Assembly: GCA_027484025.1 (NCBI GenBank)
Contig: JAIXTI010000081.1
Location: forward strand, 124,001 to 188,000
Length of the DNA stretch: 64,000 nt
Source of the DNA: a bacterium
GTDB lineage: Bacteria > Gemmatimonadota > Gemmatimonadetes > Gemmatimonadales > Gemmatimonadaceae
Direction of reading: 5' to 3'
Shown here piece after piece: positions 1-7,970 of the stretch. Under the pieces are notes generated by a model, which had not been told where the DNA came from, ran no database searches, and saw only the letters and a program-made list of their open reading frames with translations. Position numbers and translations under genes: made by a program. The stretch's first letter is position 1; each line of letters opens with the position of its first letter.

Positions 1-2222
1 GCCTGCAACCCCGCAATGCCCAGACGCAGCGTCCGCTCGACTTCCGCACTCGGCACACCCAGCAGCCCCGCCTTCTGCTTGTCCACCACAAGACGCAGGT
101 CAGAACGACGCAGGCGCACCGGGTTGTTCACATACTGCGTGCCGTCGGTGCTCTTGAGTACCTGCTCGAACTTGGACGCAATCTGCTGCAACGTATCGAG
201 GTTGGGCCCTTCCACACGCATCGCGATCGGCGCATCGATGGGGGGACCGTTCTCGAACTCCTTCAGCTCGATGCGCGCACCCGGATATACTGCCAACTTC
301 TCACGCAGCGAGTCGAGAACGATGGGCGTGGCCTCGTTGTCGTACGACTTGAGCAGTACGAGCAACTGCGCGCGATTGGGCGCTTCGGCACGCTGAAAGA
401 CGTTGTAGTACACGTCGGGATTATCCTTGCCCACATTGGCAAAGATGCCACGAGTCTCGGGATGCCCGCCGATAATCGCTTCGGCGTACTGCACGGCACG
501 ATCGGTCTCCTGCAGCGACGTGCCTTCGGGCGTGGTGATGTCCACGTGATACTGCGGCGTCCCGGCCTTGGGGAAGAGTGAGAAGCCCACCACCGGCACC
601 AGCGAAAACGCACCCACCACCAGTGCGAACGATGCCACGAGCGTCGCGCGCGGATACGCCATGGCCCGCTTGAGCAACGGCGCGTACGTGCGATGAATGC
701 CACCGTCGAGCCAGCGCAGCACGGCATTGCCGTCAGCATGTTCCTCGCGCGGCATGAGCCGGCTGGCGAGCCACGGAATGATGGTAAGCGACACGAACAG
801 CGAGGCCAGTACCGCGTAGACCACGGCAATGGGCAGCGAGCGGATGTACTTGCCGGCAAGACCAGGGAGGAACAGCAACGGCAGGAACGCGAAGATGAGC
901 GTGCCGGTAGCCCCCAATACGGCCACACCGATCTGCTTGGTGGCTTCGATCGCTGCCTGTGTACGCGTGTATCCGTCACGCAGGAAGCGTGCAATGTTCT
1001 CCACGACCACGATGGAATCGTCCACGAGCAAACCCAGTGCGATCACGAAGCCCACGATCGACAGCTGGTTGATGGAATACCCCGTGGCGTACAGCAGCAT
1101 CACGGCAATGGCCAGCGACGTGGGGATCGAGATCATCACGATGATCGACGCGCGCGTCCCCAGCGGCAGCAGCGTGATGAGCACGAGCGCAATGGCGATC
1201 AGGAAATCCCAGCCCAGACGCGACAGACGCTCGTCGACATTGCTCGACTGATCGAAGCCGCGCGCCAACGTCACGCCCTTGGGGAGCGTACCCTCGAGAT
1301 CGTCGAGCGCTTCCCACACGCGCGCCTTCACCGCCGAGATGTTGTTCCCCTTCTGCACGGCGACGGTAATCCACATCGCGCGCTGTCCGTTCCAGCGACC
1401 CATGTGCACGGGGTCGCCATCGGCCCACTGCACCGTGGCTACATCGGCGACGCGTACCGTGGCGCCATTGGCACCGGCGAGGACGGTGCGCTCGACATCG
1501 GCCGCGGTCTTGTAGCGACCGGTCGTCGCGATGTTGTAGCGGCGCGTGCCGACATCCACCGAGCCGCCGGGAATTTGCAGGTTGTCGCTGCCGAGTGCAT
1601 TCAGCACCTGGCCGGGCGTGATCCCCAACCGCGACAGGCGTCCCAGGTCGAGCGTCACCTGCATTTCACGTGGCGGTGCGGCCCACCGTTCGGCCTTCTT
1701 CACACCGGCCACGCGCTCCAGCGCGTCTTCGATGCGTTTGGCGATGTCATCGACCTGCTGGTACGGCGCGCTCGGTGCCACGAGCGCCACCTGAAACACA
1801 CTCAGGTCGGAGTTCTCGTTCCGCTTCACCTCGAGACGCTGCAGCGACGCGGGCAGCTCCGGACGCAGGGCGTTCACCTCACGAATGACCTGATCGTACT
1901 TCCGCTCGGCGTCCGCATTGGCCTCGAACTCCACCTTGATGACCGAGAGGCCATCACTGCTGGTGCTTTCGAGTTTCTTGACCTCCTCGAGAGACTTGAG
2001 CTGCTTTTCGATGGGCTCTGTGACCAACTGCTCCATGTCTTCCGGACTCGCGCCAGGATACACGGCAACCGTCGTGAAGATCGGGACCGGAAAATCGGGA
2101 TCCTCGGCGCGCGCGATGTTCATCCAGCTCACGCCGCCCAACGCGGCGAACATGAGGAAGACGAGCACGGTGAACTGCCACCGGCGAACGGAGAACTCGG
2201 TGAGCTTGCTGAGGAAGTTCAC
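1..2222 (-). CDS. RND efflux transporter permease (3' part outside the window)
   Basis: Inner-membrane pump of a tripartite proton-driven RND efflux system. About 740 residues are visible and the frame runs off the left edge; complete family members have about 1,030-1,050 residues, so the last third is missing. The N-terminus has the first membrane helix (about residues 11-31) followed by the periplasmic porter region. TM4 carries adjacent aspartates 401-402 in GLLVDDSIVVVEN, the proton-relay pair of drug-type (HAE1-like) pumps. The start is a GTG overlapping the adaptor stop by 4 bp (GTGA), so translation is probably coupled. It is the last gene of the tolC-adaptor-permease operon controlled by the nearby TetR protein. 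The substrate cannot be told from sequence. Confidence 0.93.
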   Translation of the reverse strand, partial: MNFLSKLTEFSVRRWQFTVLVFLMFAALGGVSWMNIARAEDPDFPVPIFTTVAVYPGASPEDMEQLVTEPIEKQLKSLEEVKKLESTSSDGLSVIKVEFEANADAERKYDQVIREVNALRPELPASLQRLEVKRNENSDLSVFQVALVAPSAPYQQVDDIAKRIEDALERVAGVKKAERWAAPPREMQVTLDLGRLSRLGITPGQVLNALGSDNLQIPGGSVDVGTRRYNIATTGRYKTAADVERTVLAGANGATVRVADVATVQWADGDPVHMGRWNGQRAMWITVAVQKGNNISAVKARVWEALDDLEGTLPKGVTLARGFDQSSNVDERLSRLGWDFLIAIALVLITLLPLGTRASIIVMISIPTSLAIAVMLLYATGYSINQLSIVGFVIALGLLVDDSIVVVENIARFLRDGYTRTQAAIEATKQIGVAVLGATGTLIFAFLPLLFLPGLAGKYIRSLPIAVVYAVLASLFVSLTIIPWLASRLMPREEHADGNAVLRWLDGGIHRTYAPLLKRAMAYPRATLVASFALVVGAFSLVPVVGFSLFPKAGTPQYHVDITTPEGTSLQETDRAVQYAEAIIGGHPETRGIFANVGKDNPDVYYNVFQRAEAPNRAQLLVLLKSYDNEATPIVLDSLREKLAVYPGARIELKEFENGPPIDAPIAMRVEGPNLDTLQQIASKFEQVLKSTDGTQYVNNPVRLRRSDLRLVVDKQKAGLLGVPSAEVERTLRLGIAGLQ

Positions 2223-3388
2223 GGCGTGTGTCCTCCGGTGCGCGCTGCGAGCGTCGGCGTCGCCGTAATGGTGCGCGAGGGCACCATGCTGTCGAGCGTA
2301 GCGGTAGTGATGATGCGAATGGGCGCGCCCGGCGTGACATACGCGGCACCGCGCGTAATGACACGCGCGTTCACCGGCAGCCCGCTGATGGCCGCGCGAT
2401 CGCCTTCAATGCCCGTCACGCGAATCCTTTGCGGCGCTGCCGTCAACGAGGCGGTGGGCGTGCTCCCACTTTGCACCGTGTAGACCGTCGCGGAATCACG
2501 ATCGGCTTCGAGCAGCGCATCCACCGGCAGGAGCGCCGTACGCTGCTTTCCGCGGGTAGTTACCGACATCTGCCCAACCAGACCACTGGGGAGCGCGTCG
2601 GCGTTCTGCACGGCCACTTCGACCGCGTAGGTACCCGTGCGCGGATCGGCGGAGCGGCCCACGAGCACCACCTTCCCCGCGAAGCTCTTGCCCGGAAGCG
2701 CGTCGAAGCGCACCATCGCGGGGTCGCCCACGTTCACCCGCAGGGCGTCGCGATCTGGAAGTCCGGCGCGCAGCACACGCCCGCGGCGCGAACCGCCGAG
2801 CATCAGCACCGGCGTACCGGGCGCGACGTTGCTGCCGGGCGTCACGAGCCGCTGCAGCACGATGCCCGCTTCCGGTGCGGTGATGATGGCGTACTCGCGG
2901 TTCACGCGCGCACTCGCGAGATCGGCGCGCGCCGCGTCCAGCGCCGACATCGCGTCCTGTGCCTGCGCGAGCGTGGCGACGCTGTCGGCCGCAAGGCGCT
3001 GTACGCGCTGCTGATCGCGCTGCGCTTTATCGACGGCAACCTGTGCCTTGTTCACCGCCGCGTCGATCTCACGCAGGTCGAGCATGGCAAGGACTTGGCC
3101 GCGCTGCACCGTCGCACCTTCATCGACGAGGACGCGGGTGGCGATCCCGCCAATCTTGAAGCCGAGCGGAATCTCGTCGCGCGAACCGAAGCTGCCGGTG
3201 GCGGTCACGAGCGCGGTGGAGTCACTGGTGGTGGCGTCCGCAACGGTAACGGGAACCGGAGTTACGCGGATCTCGGGCACGGGGGCATCGCTGCACGCCG
3301 CGATCAGGGGAAGCGCAACGGCCGAGAGATAGACAGTGGGGCGCATGAGCGGATGACGGTGAGCGGCGGAATGTGTGGGGGAAGTCAT
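2219..3388 (-). CDS. RND efflux periplasmic adaptor (membrane fusion protein), lipoprotein
   Basis: Periplasmic adaptor linking the inner-membrane RND pump to the TolC-like channel. The N-terminus has a signal segment ending in LIAAC, a good lipobox, so the mature protein is probably a lipoprotein. The biotinyl-lipoyl half-motifs surround a coiled-coil hairpin (about residues 95-150, rich in Ala/Gln/Arg) and are followed by beta-barrel and membrane-proximal domains. Its 389 residues are normal for the family. The ATG start is preceded by a GAGGA Shine-Dalgarno; an internal ATG (MRPTV) 14 codons later would also keep the signal peptide. It lies between tolC (28-bp gap) and the permease (4-bp overlap). 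Confidence 0.93.
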   Translation of the reverse strand: MTSPTHSAAHRHPLMRPTVYLSAVALPLIAACSDAPVPEIRVTPVPVTVADATTSDSTALVTATGSFGSRDEIPLGFKIGGIATRVLVDEGATVQRGQVLAMLDLREIDAAVNKAQVAVDKAQRDQQRVQRLAADSVATLAQAQDAMSALDAARADLASARVNREYAIITAPEAGIVLQRLVTPGSNVAPGTPVLMLGGSRRGRVLRAGLPDRDALRVNVGDPAMVRFDALPGKSFAGKVVLVGRSADPRTGTYAVEVAVQNADALPSGLVGQMSVTTRGKQRTALLPVDALLEADRDSATVYTVQSGSTPTASLTAAPQRIRVTGIEGDRAAISGLPVNARVITRGAAYVTPGAPIRIITTATLDSMVPSRTITATPTLAARTGGHTP

Positions 3389-3416
3389 GGGGCGCGTCCT
3401 CGGGAGGGAGAGCGAG

Positions 3417-4832
3417 TTAGTTGGGCAGCGAGCGGAGGGCGGCGGCGCGCTCGAGGTCGACGACGCGCGTGGCGAAACTGAAGCGGGTGATCACCTGATT
3501 GAGTGCGGCGCCTGTGAAGGCGGAGCGTGCGCTCAGGAATTCGATTTGCGTGGCGAGTCCTTCGGCATAGCGGCGTTGGACGAGGGAAAAGGCGCGCTGC
3601 GCCGAGGCAAAGCGGTCGTCGGCCGTGACGAGATTGCTGCGCGCAGCCTGCACGGCATCCCAGGCGTTGAGCACATCGCGGCGCACGGCGCGTTCGGCTT
3701 CGCGGCGACGGAACTCGGCTTCGGTGCGCGACGCCCGCGCCTGTTCGCGGCGGGCGGCGTCCTGCGTGCCGTTGAAGAGATTCCAGCCGAGCACCAGCGA
3801 CGCGAGCCCCACGTCGTTGTCGCGATTGAAGCGGTACGCGTCGCCCTGGACGCCGTAGCTGGCGCCCAACGACAGGTTGGGGAGAAAGGCCGACGTGGCG
3901 ACGCGCTCCTGCGCGCGGGCGATATCAATGAGGCTGCCGGTTTGCGCGAGCTCTTCGCGACGCTGCAGCGCCCGCGCGAGGAGAGTTTCGCGATCGAGCG
4001 TGGCGAGATCGGTGAGCGTGCTGTCGCTCACGAGCGTGACGGCGGCATCGTCTGGCGCATTGCGCAACAGATTGAAGCCGCGGCGCGCACTCTCGCGCTG
4101 GCGGCGTGTTTCTTCGAGCTGCTGCAACAACTCGCTGCGTTCCGCACGCGCGCGCAGCAGCACGTCGGGCGTGGCCTGCCCATTCTGAATGAGGCGCTCA
4201 CTCACGCGGACGTTTTCGTCGAGCACGGGGAGCGTGGCTTCGAGTGTTTCGACGGCGCGTACGGTGGTCGCGTAGCCGAGCCACGCTTGCTGCACGTCCG
4301 CCGCGAGTTGGCGCATGGCGGCGTGTCGACCGCTGCCCACCAGGTCACGTTGCGCGCGCGCTGCCGCACGGGCGCCAAAGAGCGCGTCGTTGAAGAGCGG
4401 CATGCTCAGCTCCAGCTTCGTTTCCTGCCGGAAGGGAAGCGTGGCGGCGATGTTGGTGGGAAACCGCTCCTGCCCGATGAGCTGGTTGAGCGCGGCGTAG
4501 GCCGGATTGATGAAGTCGCCGATGTTCACGACGCCGCTGAACTCCGAGTAGCGGGCGTTGACGCCAACCGACGGCAGAAAGCGGCCATTGGCTTCGCGGA
4601 CGCTCTGTGTGGCTCGGCGAAGTGCGGCGTTCTGCTGCGCGATCGCGAGGTTGGCGTTGAGCGCCTCGTTCACGTAGCCGTCGAGCAGCGCGCGCGCCGT
4701 GACGCTGTCTCGAGCGGCGCTCTGCGCGTGCACCGAGGTGGCCATCATGAGGACGAGCGTCAGGGCCACGATGACGGCCAGCGTGAGGGCGCTCTTCAGT
4801 GGCCGGCAGAACAACGATTTAGTGTTGAACAT
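3417..4832 (-). CDS. TolC-family outer membrane efflux protein
   Basis: Outer-membrane channel of the RND efflux operon. The protein has 471 residues with an N-terminal signal peptide ending near SVHAQ, followed by the two long alpha-helical repeats typical of the family (for example EANGRFLPSVGVNARYSEFS in repeat 1 and ATSAFLPNLSLGASYG in repeat 2). It is the first gene of the operon and starts only 8 bp downstream of a TetR-type operator (4840-4860). No clear Shine-Dalgarno precedes the ATG, so either the mRNA has a very short leader or the true start lies slightly downstream. Confidence 0.93.
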   Translation of the reverse strand: MFNTKSLFCRPLKSALTLAVIVALTLVLMMATSVHAQSAARDSVTARALLDGYVNEALNANLAIAQQNAALRRATQSVREANGRFLPSVGVNARYSEFSGVVNIGDFINPAYAALNQLIGQERFPTNIAATLPFRQETKLELSMPLFNDALFGARAAARAQRDLVGSGRHAAMRQLAADVQQAWLGYATTVRAVETLEATLPVLDENVRVSERLIQNGQATPDVLLRARAERSELLQQLEETRRQRESARRGFNLLRNAPDDAAVTLVSDSTLTDLATLDRETLLARALQRREELAQTGSLIDIARAQERVATSAFLPNLSLGASYGVQGDAYRFNRDNDVGLASLVLGWNLFNGTQDAARREQARASRTEAEFRRREAERAVRRDVLNAWDAVQAARSNLVTADDRFASAQRAFSLVQRRYAEGLATQIEFLSARSAFTGAALNQVITRFSFATRVVDLERAAALRSLPN

Positions 4833-4839
4833 CGCTTAT

Positions 4840-4860
4840 TGGAATAACGCCGTTAAGTGA
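4840..4860. promoter_or_regulatory. Candidate TetR operator upstream of the tolC-adaptor-permease operon
   Basis: Nine-base half sites flank a 3-bp centre: TGGAATAAC-GCC-GTTAAGTGA. The right half matches the right half of the operator in front of tetR (GTCAAGTGA) at 8 of 9 positions, and the inner bases and spacing are the same (TAAC-GCN-GT). The left half is degenerate. It sits 8 bp upstream of the tolC start, as expected if the repressor controls the efflux operon. Binding is inferred, not shown. Confidence 0.65.
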
Positions 4861-4868
4861 GTGGGCCT

Positions 4869-4903
4869 GAAGAAGGGCGCCGAGGCGCCCTGGGTCTTCA
4901 GAC
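4869..4903 (-). terminator. Hairpin terminator after tetR
   Basis: On the minus strand, just after the tetR stop, a GC-rich stem GGGCGCC-TC-GGCGCCC is bracketed by TGAAGA/TCTTCA and followed by TTCTTC. The U-run is short, so this is a moderate intrinsic terminator. It lies between tetR and the tolC operator and would separate the two transcripts. Confidence 0.6.
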
Positions 4904-4917
4904 CTGACGGATGCGGG

Positions 4918-5571
4918 TCAGGCCGGGTTTCGTACCGACCCGCGGATCATGCTGTCGCACAGGGTGCGAACGGCCTGTCGCGGATCGCGGAAGGTGATGT
5001 GCGGATCGTCGCAGTGGGTAAACCAGAGGGAGACGATTCCGTGAATGCCCCCCCAGAACATCTGCGCCATTTCGACCGCATCGGTGAGTTCGGGGCGATA
5101 CAGCTGCTTGTCGATCCCTTCCTGCACCGTCTGGAAGAGGAACTGGTAGGCGTCTTCGTCCGGCATCGGAACCATGTTTCCGGAGGCATCAATCAGCTGC
5201 TGCTGGTATGATGTCATGAACATGAATCGATACTGGCTCGGATTATCGAGCGCGAAGTCGGCGTATGCCATACCCATTCGCCGCAGACGTTCGACCGGAT
5301 CTTCGATCCGCCCGATCTTGAACATCGCCTGTCCGAGCGCCGTGAAGTCGGCGAGACAGAGCTCCACGATCAGGGCGTCCTTGTCCCGAAAGTGGTGATA
5401 AATGGCCGTAGGCGTGTAGCCGATCTTGGCGGCAATGGCCCGCATCGTCGTTGCCTCGACCCCCTCGGCCACGAACAGCTCCCGCGCCGCGTCCAGGATA
5501 GCCTGGCGCGTTTCGGCCTTTTGCCGTTCCCGGCGGGCCAACGAAGCGGAGCGAATGGCAGAGGTAGTCAC
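4918..5571 (-). CDS. TetR/AcrR-family repressor of the efflux operon
   Basis: DNA-binding repressor of 217 residues. The N-terminal helix-turn-helix (about residues 18-65) includes GYTPTAIYHHFRDKDAL, a textbook TetR recognition region; the C-terminal ligand-binding half is variable and contains YQQQLIDASGNM. It lies directly upstream of, and in the same direction as, the RND efflux operon. One palindromic operator lies in its own promoter and a second lies before tolC, suggesting autoregulation plus control of the pump. The start codon is GTG with no Shine-Dalgarno; a -35/-10 pair places the predicted transcription start at or next to this GTG, so the mRNA may be leaderless. Confidence 0.92.
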   Translation of the reverse strand: MTTSAIRSASLARRERQKAETRQAILDAARELFVAEGVEATTMRAIAAKIGYTPTAIYHHFRDKDALIVELCLADFTALGQAMFKIGRIEDPVERLRRMGMAYADFALDNPSQYRFMFMTSYQQQLIDASGNMVPMPDEDAYQFLFQTVQEGIDKQLYRPELTDAVEMAQMFWGGIHGIVSLWFTHCDDPHITFRDPRQAVRTLCDSMIRGSVRNPA

Positions 5572-5577
5572 ACAGGG

Positions 5578-5610
5578 ACAATACGAAGTTCACTTAACGC
5601 TGTCAAGTGA
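5578..5610 (-). promoter_or_regulatory. tetR promoter with overlapping palindromic operator
   Basis: The operator is at 5590-5610: TCACTTAAC-GCT-GTCAAGTGA, a 9-bp inverted repeat with one mismatch. On the minus strand the same stretch contains a perfect -35 TTGACA (5601-5606), a 17-bp spacer and TATTGT as -10 (5578-5583). Repressor binding would therefore cover the -35 box and most of the spacer. The predicted start site falls at about 5571-5572, at the GTG start of tetR. The left edge of the operator also contains the stop codon of the upstream carrier gene (5603-5605). Confidence 0.75.
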
Positions 5611-6916
5611 TTGACGAATCGGCGCCCTTCTCCATCCGCGCATTCCGCGTCCCCAGCCAGAACGCCACCCCCAGCCACACCAGGCTCATGGGCGCCGCGA
5701 ACAGCGCAATGCTGCTCACCGCCATGCCGGCCGCCGAGAGCCCCGCGTACGACCACGCACCAATCTGATCGCCGCCGCGGTACACGAACGTGTCGATGAA
5801 ATTCTTGGCTTTGTACTTGTCTTCCGGGGGCACCACCGTGAACAGCACCTCGCGCGCCGGCTTGCCGAACGCGTACTCGCCGGCACGGCGCATCACCTGA
5901 AAGACCACGAACACCGCCAGCGTCTCCCACGTGCCGAGTGCCGTGAAGCCCACCACGCTCAGAATGGGCATGATGGCCAGCGTCGCCCCGACGCCCACCC
6001 ACTTGAGCACGCGCCCCGTGACGAACAGCTGCGCCAGAATCGTGAGCCCCTGCACCACCGTGTCCACGCTCGCCAAAAACGCGGTCCGCGCTTCACGATC
6101 GGTATAGCGCGCCCCGACGATCTCCGCCTGCTGGAAGTAGAGAATGGTGGAGCCGATGGTGAAGAGCAGCATGTACGCGCAAATGCCCAGCAGATACGGA
6201 CTCGTGAGCACGTGCGTAATGCCCGACAGCGACGACCCGCCCACACTTTCTTCGGCCGCATCACGCTTGCGCGTTTCCGCGCGGAAGCTGGGCGGGAACC
6301 GCTTTACCGCCTGCACCGCGCACTCGAGCAACGCCACGCTCATGACCATGAGCACCGGCGTGCCCACCGTCTGCGCCAAGCGCGATGTGAGAAACGCACC
6401 GACCAGCGCGCCGAGTGTGCCACCAACACTGATGAAGCCGAACAACCGCTTCCCCTGATCGGGGCGGAACGTATCGGCCATGAACCCCCAGAACACCGAG
6501 GGGATGAACAACGAATAGATGCTCGTGAGAATCCAGAACGCGGGCCCCAGAAACGGCTCCCACGCGGCGGGCCCATACTTGATGATCCCCGCGAAGATGA
6601 GCAGCAGCGCGATGAACACCCGGTAGACGATCGGGATGAACCGTCGCACCGGGAGCTTTGCGACAATCGCCGAATACACCGGGTTCATGAGCAGCGTCGT
6701 GATCAGCGTGCCCGTGAACAACCACGGCAACTTGTCGGTGCCGGCGGCGACCCCTGCCGCGTCACGCACCGCGCGCAGAATGAAATAGCTCGCCAGCGCG
6801 AAGAAGAAGTATGTGGCGGCCAGCAGTGTCGCGCGTTCTTCTCCCGCTTCGACCGTCCCCAACCGCGACATCAGACGTCGTAAAAAGACTGGCGTCGTGC
6901 CAGTCGATTCACTCAC
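5603..6916 (-). CDS. Npt-type (ATP/ADP translocase-like) MFS nucleotide exchange transporter
   Basis: Polytopic inner-membrane carrier of 437 residues with about 11-12 hydrophobic helices. The N-terminal part (LAATYFFFALASYFILRAVRD) and the layout resemble the Npt/Tlc nucleotide transporter family, best known from intracellular bacteria but with divergent relatives in free-living ones. The substrate may therefore not be ATP/ADP; other MFS solutes are possible. The GTG start overlaps the epimerase stop (GTGA). It is the last gene of the five-gene operon that begins with the esterase at 11235, and its stop codon lies inside the tetR operator. Confidence 0.75.
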   Translation of the reverse strand: MSESTGTTPVFLRRLMSRLGTVEAGEERATLLAATYFFFALASYFILRAVRDAAGVAAGTDKLPWLFTGTLITTLLMNPVYSAIVAKLPVRRFIPIVYRVFIALLLIFAGIIKYGPAAWEPFLGPAFWILTSIYSLFIPSVFWGFMADTFRPDQGKRLFGFISVGGTLGALVGAFLTSRLAQTVGTPVLMVMSVALLECAVQAVKRFPPSFRAETRKRDAAEESVGGSSLSGITHVLTSPYLLGICAYMLLFTIGSTILYFQQAEIVGARYTDREARTAFLASVDTVVQGLTILAQLFVTGRVLKWVGVGATLAIMPILSVVGFTALGTWETLAVFVVFQVMRRAGEYAFGKPAREVLFTVVPPEDKYKAKNFIDTFVYRGGDQIGAWSYAGLSAAGMAVSSIALFAAPMSLVWLGVAFWLGTRNARMEKGADSSIT

Positions 6917-7968
6917 TTGGTCCCGCCCTGCTGTGCATGCCAGGCGGCGAGCACTTCACGCTCACGCTCCGGCGACACGCCCGCGCGCAGCTTGGCCTGT
7001 TCTTCGGCCGGCCGTGCGTGATACCACGTGAGCGCATCGCGCACGGTGGTGGCCAGCGGACGGAACGTCAGCCCCGCCGCCAACGCCTTCTCGATGACGC
7101 TCGTGCAGAACGCCACCGTACTCGCCCCCGTGTAACTCCACACCGGCATATCGCCCCACGAGCGCAACTTGTTCGCCGTAAGAAACGGTTGCGGCACCCA
7201 CGTGAAGTGCGCATCGTTGGCGAAGCACGCCTTGATGCCATACAGCAACTCGCCTATGCCGCACGTGGTGCGCGGTCCGACGGCGTTGAACGCACCGCCC
7301 GTACCGTTTTCGCCAAGCCGCACCATCCACTCGGTGAGGTCGCGCACATCGATCCACTGCGCGGGATCATCGAGCGTACCGGGCGCGAGAATCTCGCCAC
7401 CACGCTCGATGCGCACCGGCCAGTACGTGAACCGGTCGGTGAGATCACCGGGTCCCACGATGAGTCCCGGGCGCACGATGGTCGCCTTCTCACCGAATGC
7501 CGCCTCGAGCAGCTGCTCACAGCGCGACTTCTTGGCACCGTAGCTCGCCGCCGCCGCGTCAGGCCCGTTGATCGGCGCCTGATCCATGCGCGGATGCGTC
7601 TCGTCGGGGAACGACCGCGTATAGTCCTTGTACACGCCGGTGCTCGACACGTACACGTACTGCGACACGTTTCCCTTGAGCACCGCCACGGCGTTCACGA
7701 TCCACTCGGGATTCGTGGTCGGCAAATCATACACGACATCCCACGTCCGTCCCTTGAGCGCGGCGTGCCCGTCGGGCACGTTGCGATCACCGATGAGCTG
7801 CTCGGCCTTCGGGAACAGCCCGGGCTTGGTCTTGCCGCGATTGAAAAGCGTGACGCTGTGCCCACGCTCGATCGCGTGCGTTACCAGATGTGGCCCGATG
7901 TAGCCGGTGCCACCAAGCACCAGAATCTTCTTGGGCGCGCCGTCGAGAATGTCGAGCATGGGCTCCAT
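6913..7968 (-). CDS. NAD-dependent epimerase/dehydratase family protein (cytoplasmic paralogue)
   Basis: Extended short-chain dehydrogenase/reductase fold, 351 residues. The N-terminal Rossmann motif is GGTGYIG (about residues 18-24). The catalytic Tyr-Lys pair appears as YGAKK, followed later by PGLIVGPGDLTDRFTYWPVR. It is clearly paralogous to the next upstream gene (7971-9143), sharing that last motif, ILAPGT and the C-terminal LTFRPLA region, but it lacks the Tat signal. The stop of the upstream gene is 2 bp before this ATG. The substrate (a nucleotide sugar or similar) is unknown. Confidence 0.88.
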   Translation of the reverse strand: MEPMLDILDGAPKKILVLGGTGYIGPHLVTHAIERGHSVTLFNRGKTKPGLFPKAEQLIGDRNVPDGHAALKGRTWDVVYDLPTTNPEWIVNAVAVLKGNVSQYVYVSSTGVYKDYTRSFPDETHPRMDQAPINGPDAAAASYGAKKSRCEQLLEAAFGEKATIVRPGLIVGPGDLTDRFTYWPVRIERGGEILAPGTLDDPAQWIDVRDLTEWMVRLGENGTGGAFNAVGPRTTCGIGELLYGIKACFANDAHFTWVPQPFLTANKLRSWGDMPVWSYTGASTVAFCTSVIEKALAAGLTFRPLATTVRDALTWYHARPAEEQAKLRAGVSPEREREVLAAWHAQQGGTK

Positions 7969-7970
7969 GG

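Noticed and set aside
693-2483. Long open frame on the plus strand opposite the efflux permease and adaptor
   Set aside because: It lies antisense to two clear RND genes, is rich in His/Arg/Gln with no domain, and arises from GC-rich third codon positions.
3375-4847. 490-codon plus-strand frame opposite tolC
   Set aside because: Mirror of the tolC gene; composition rich in Glu/Arg/His without motif, and the tolC product is clear.
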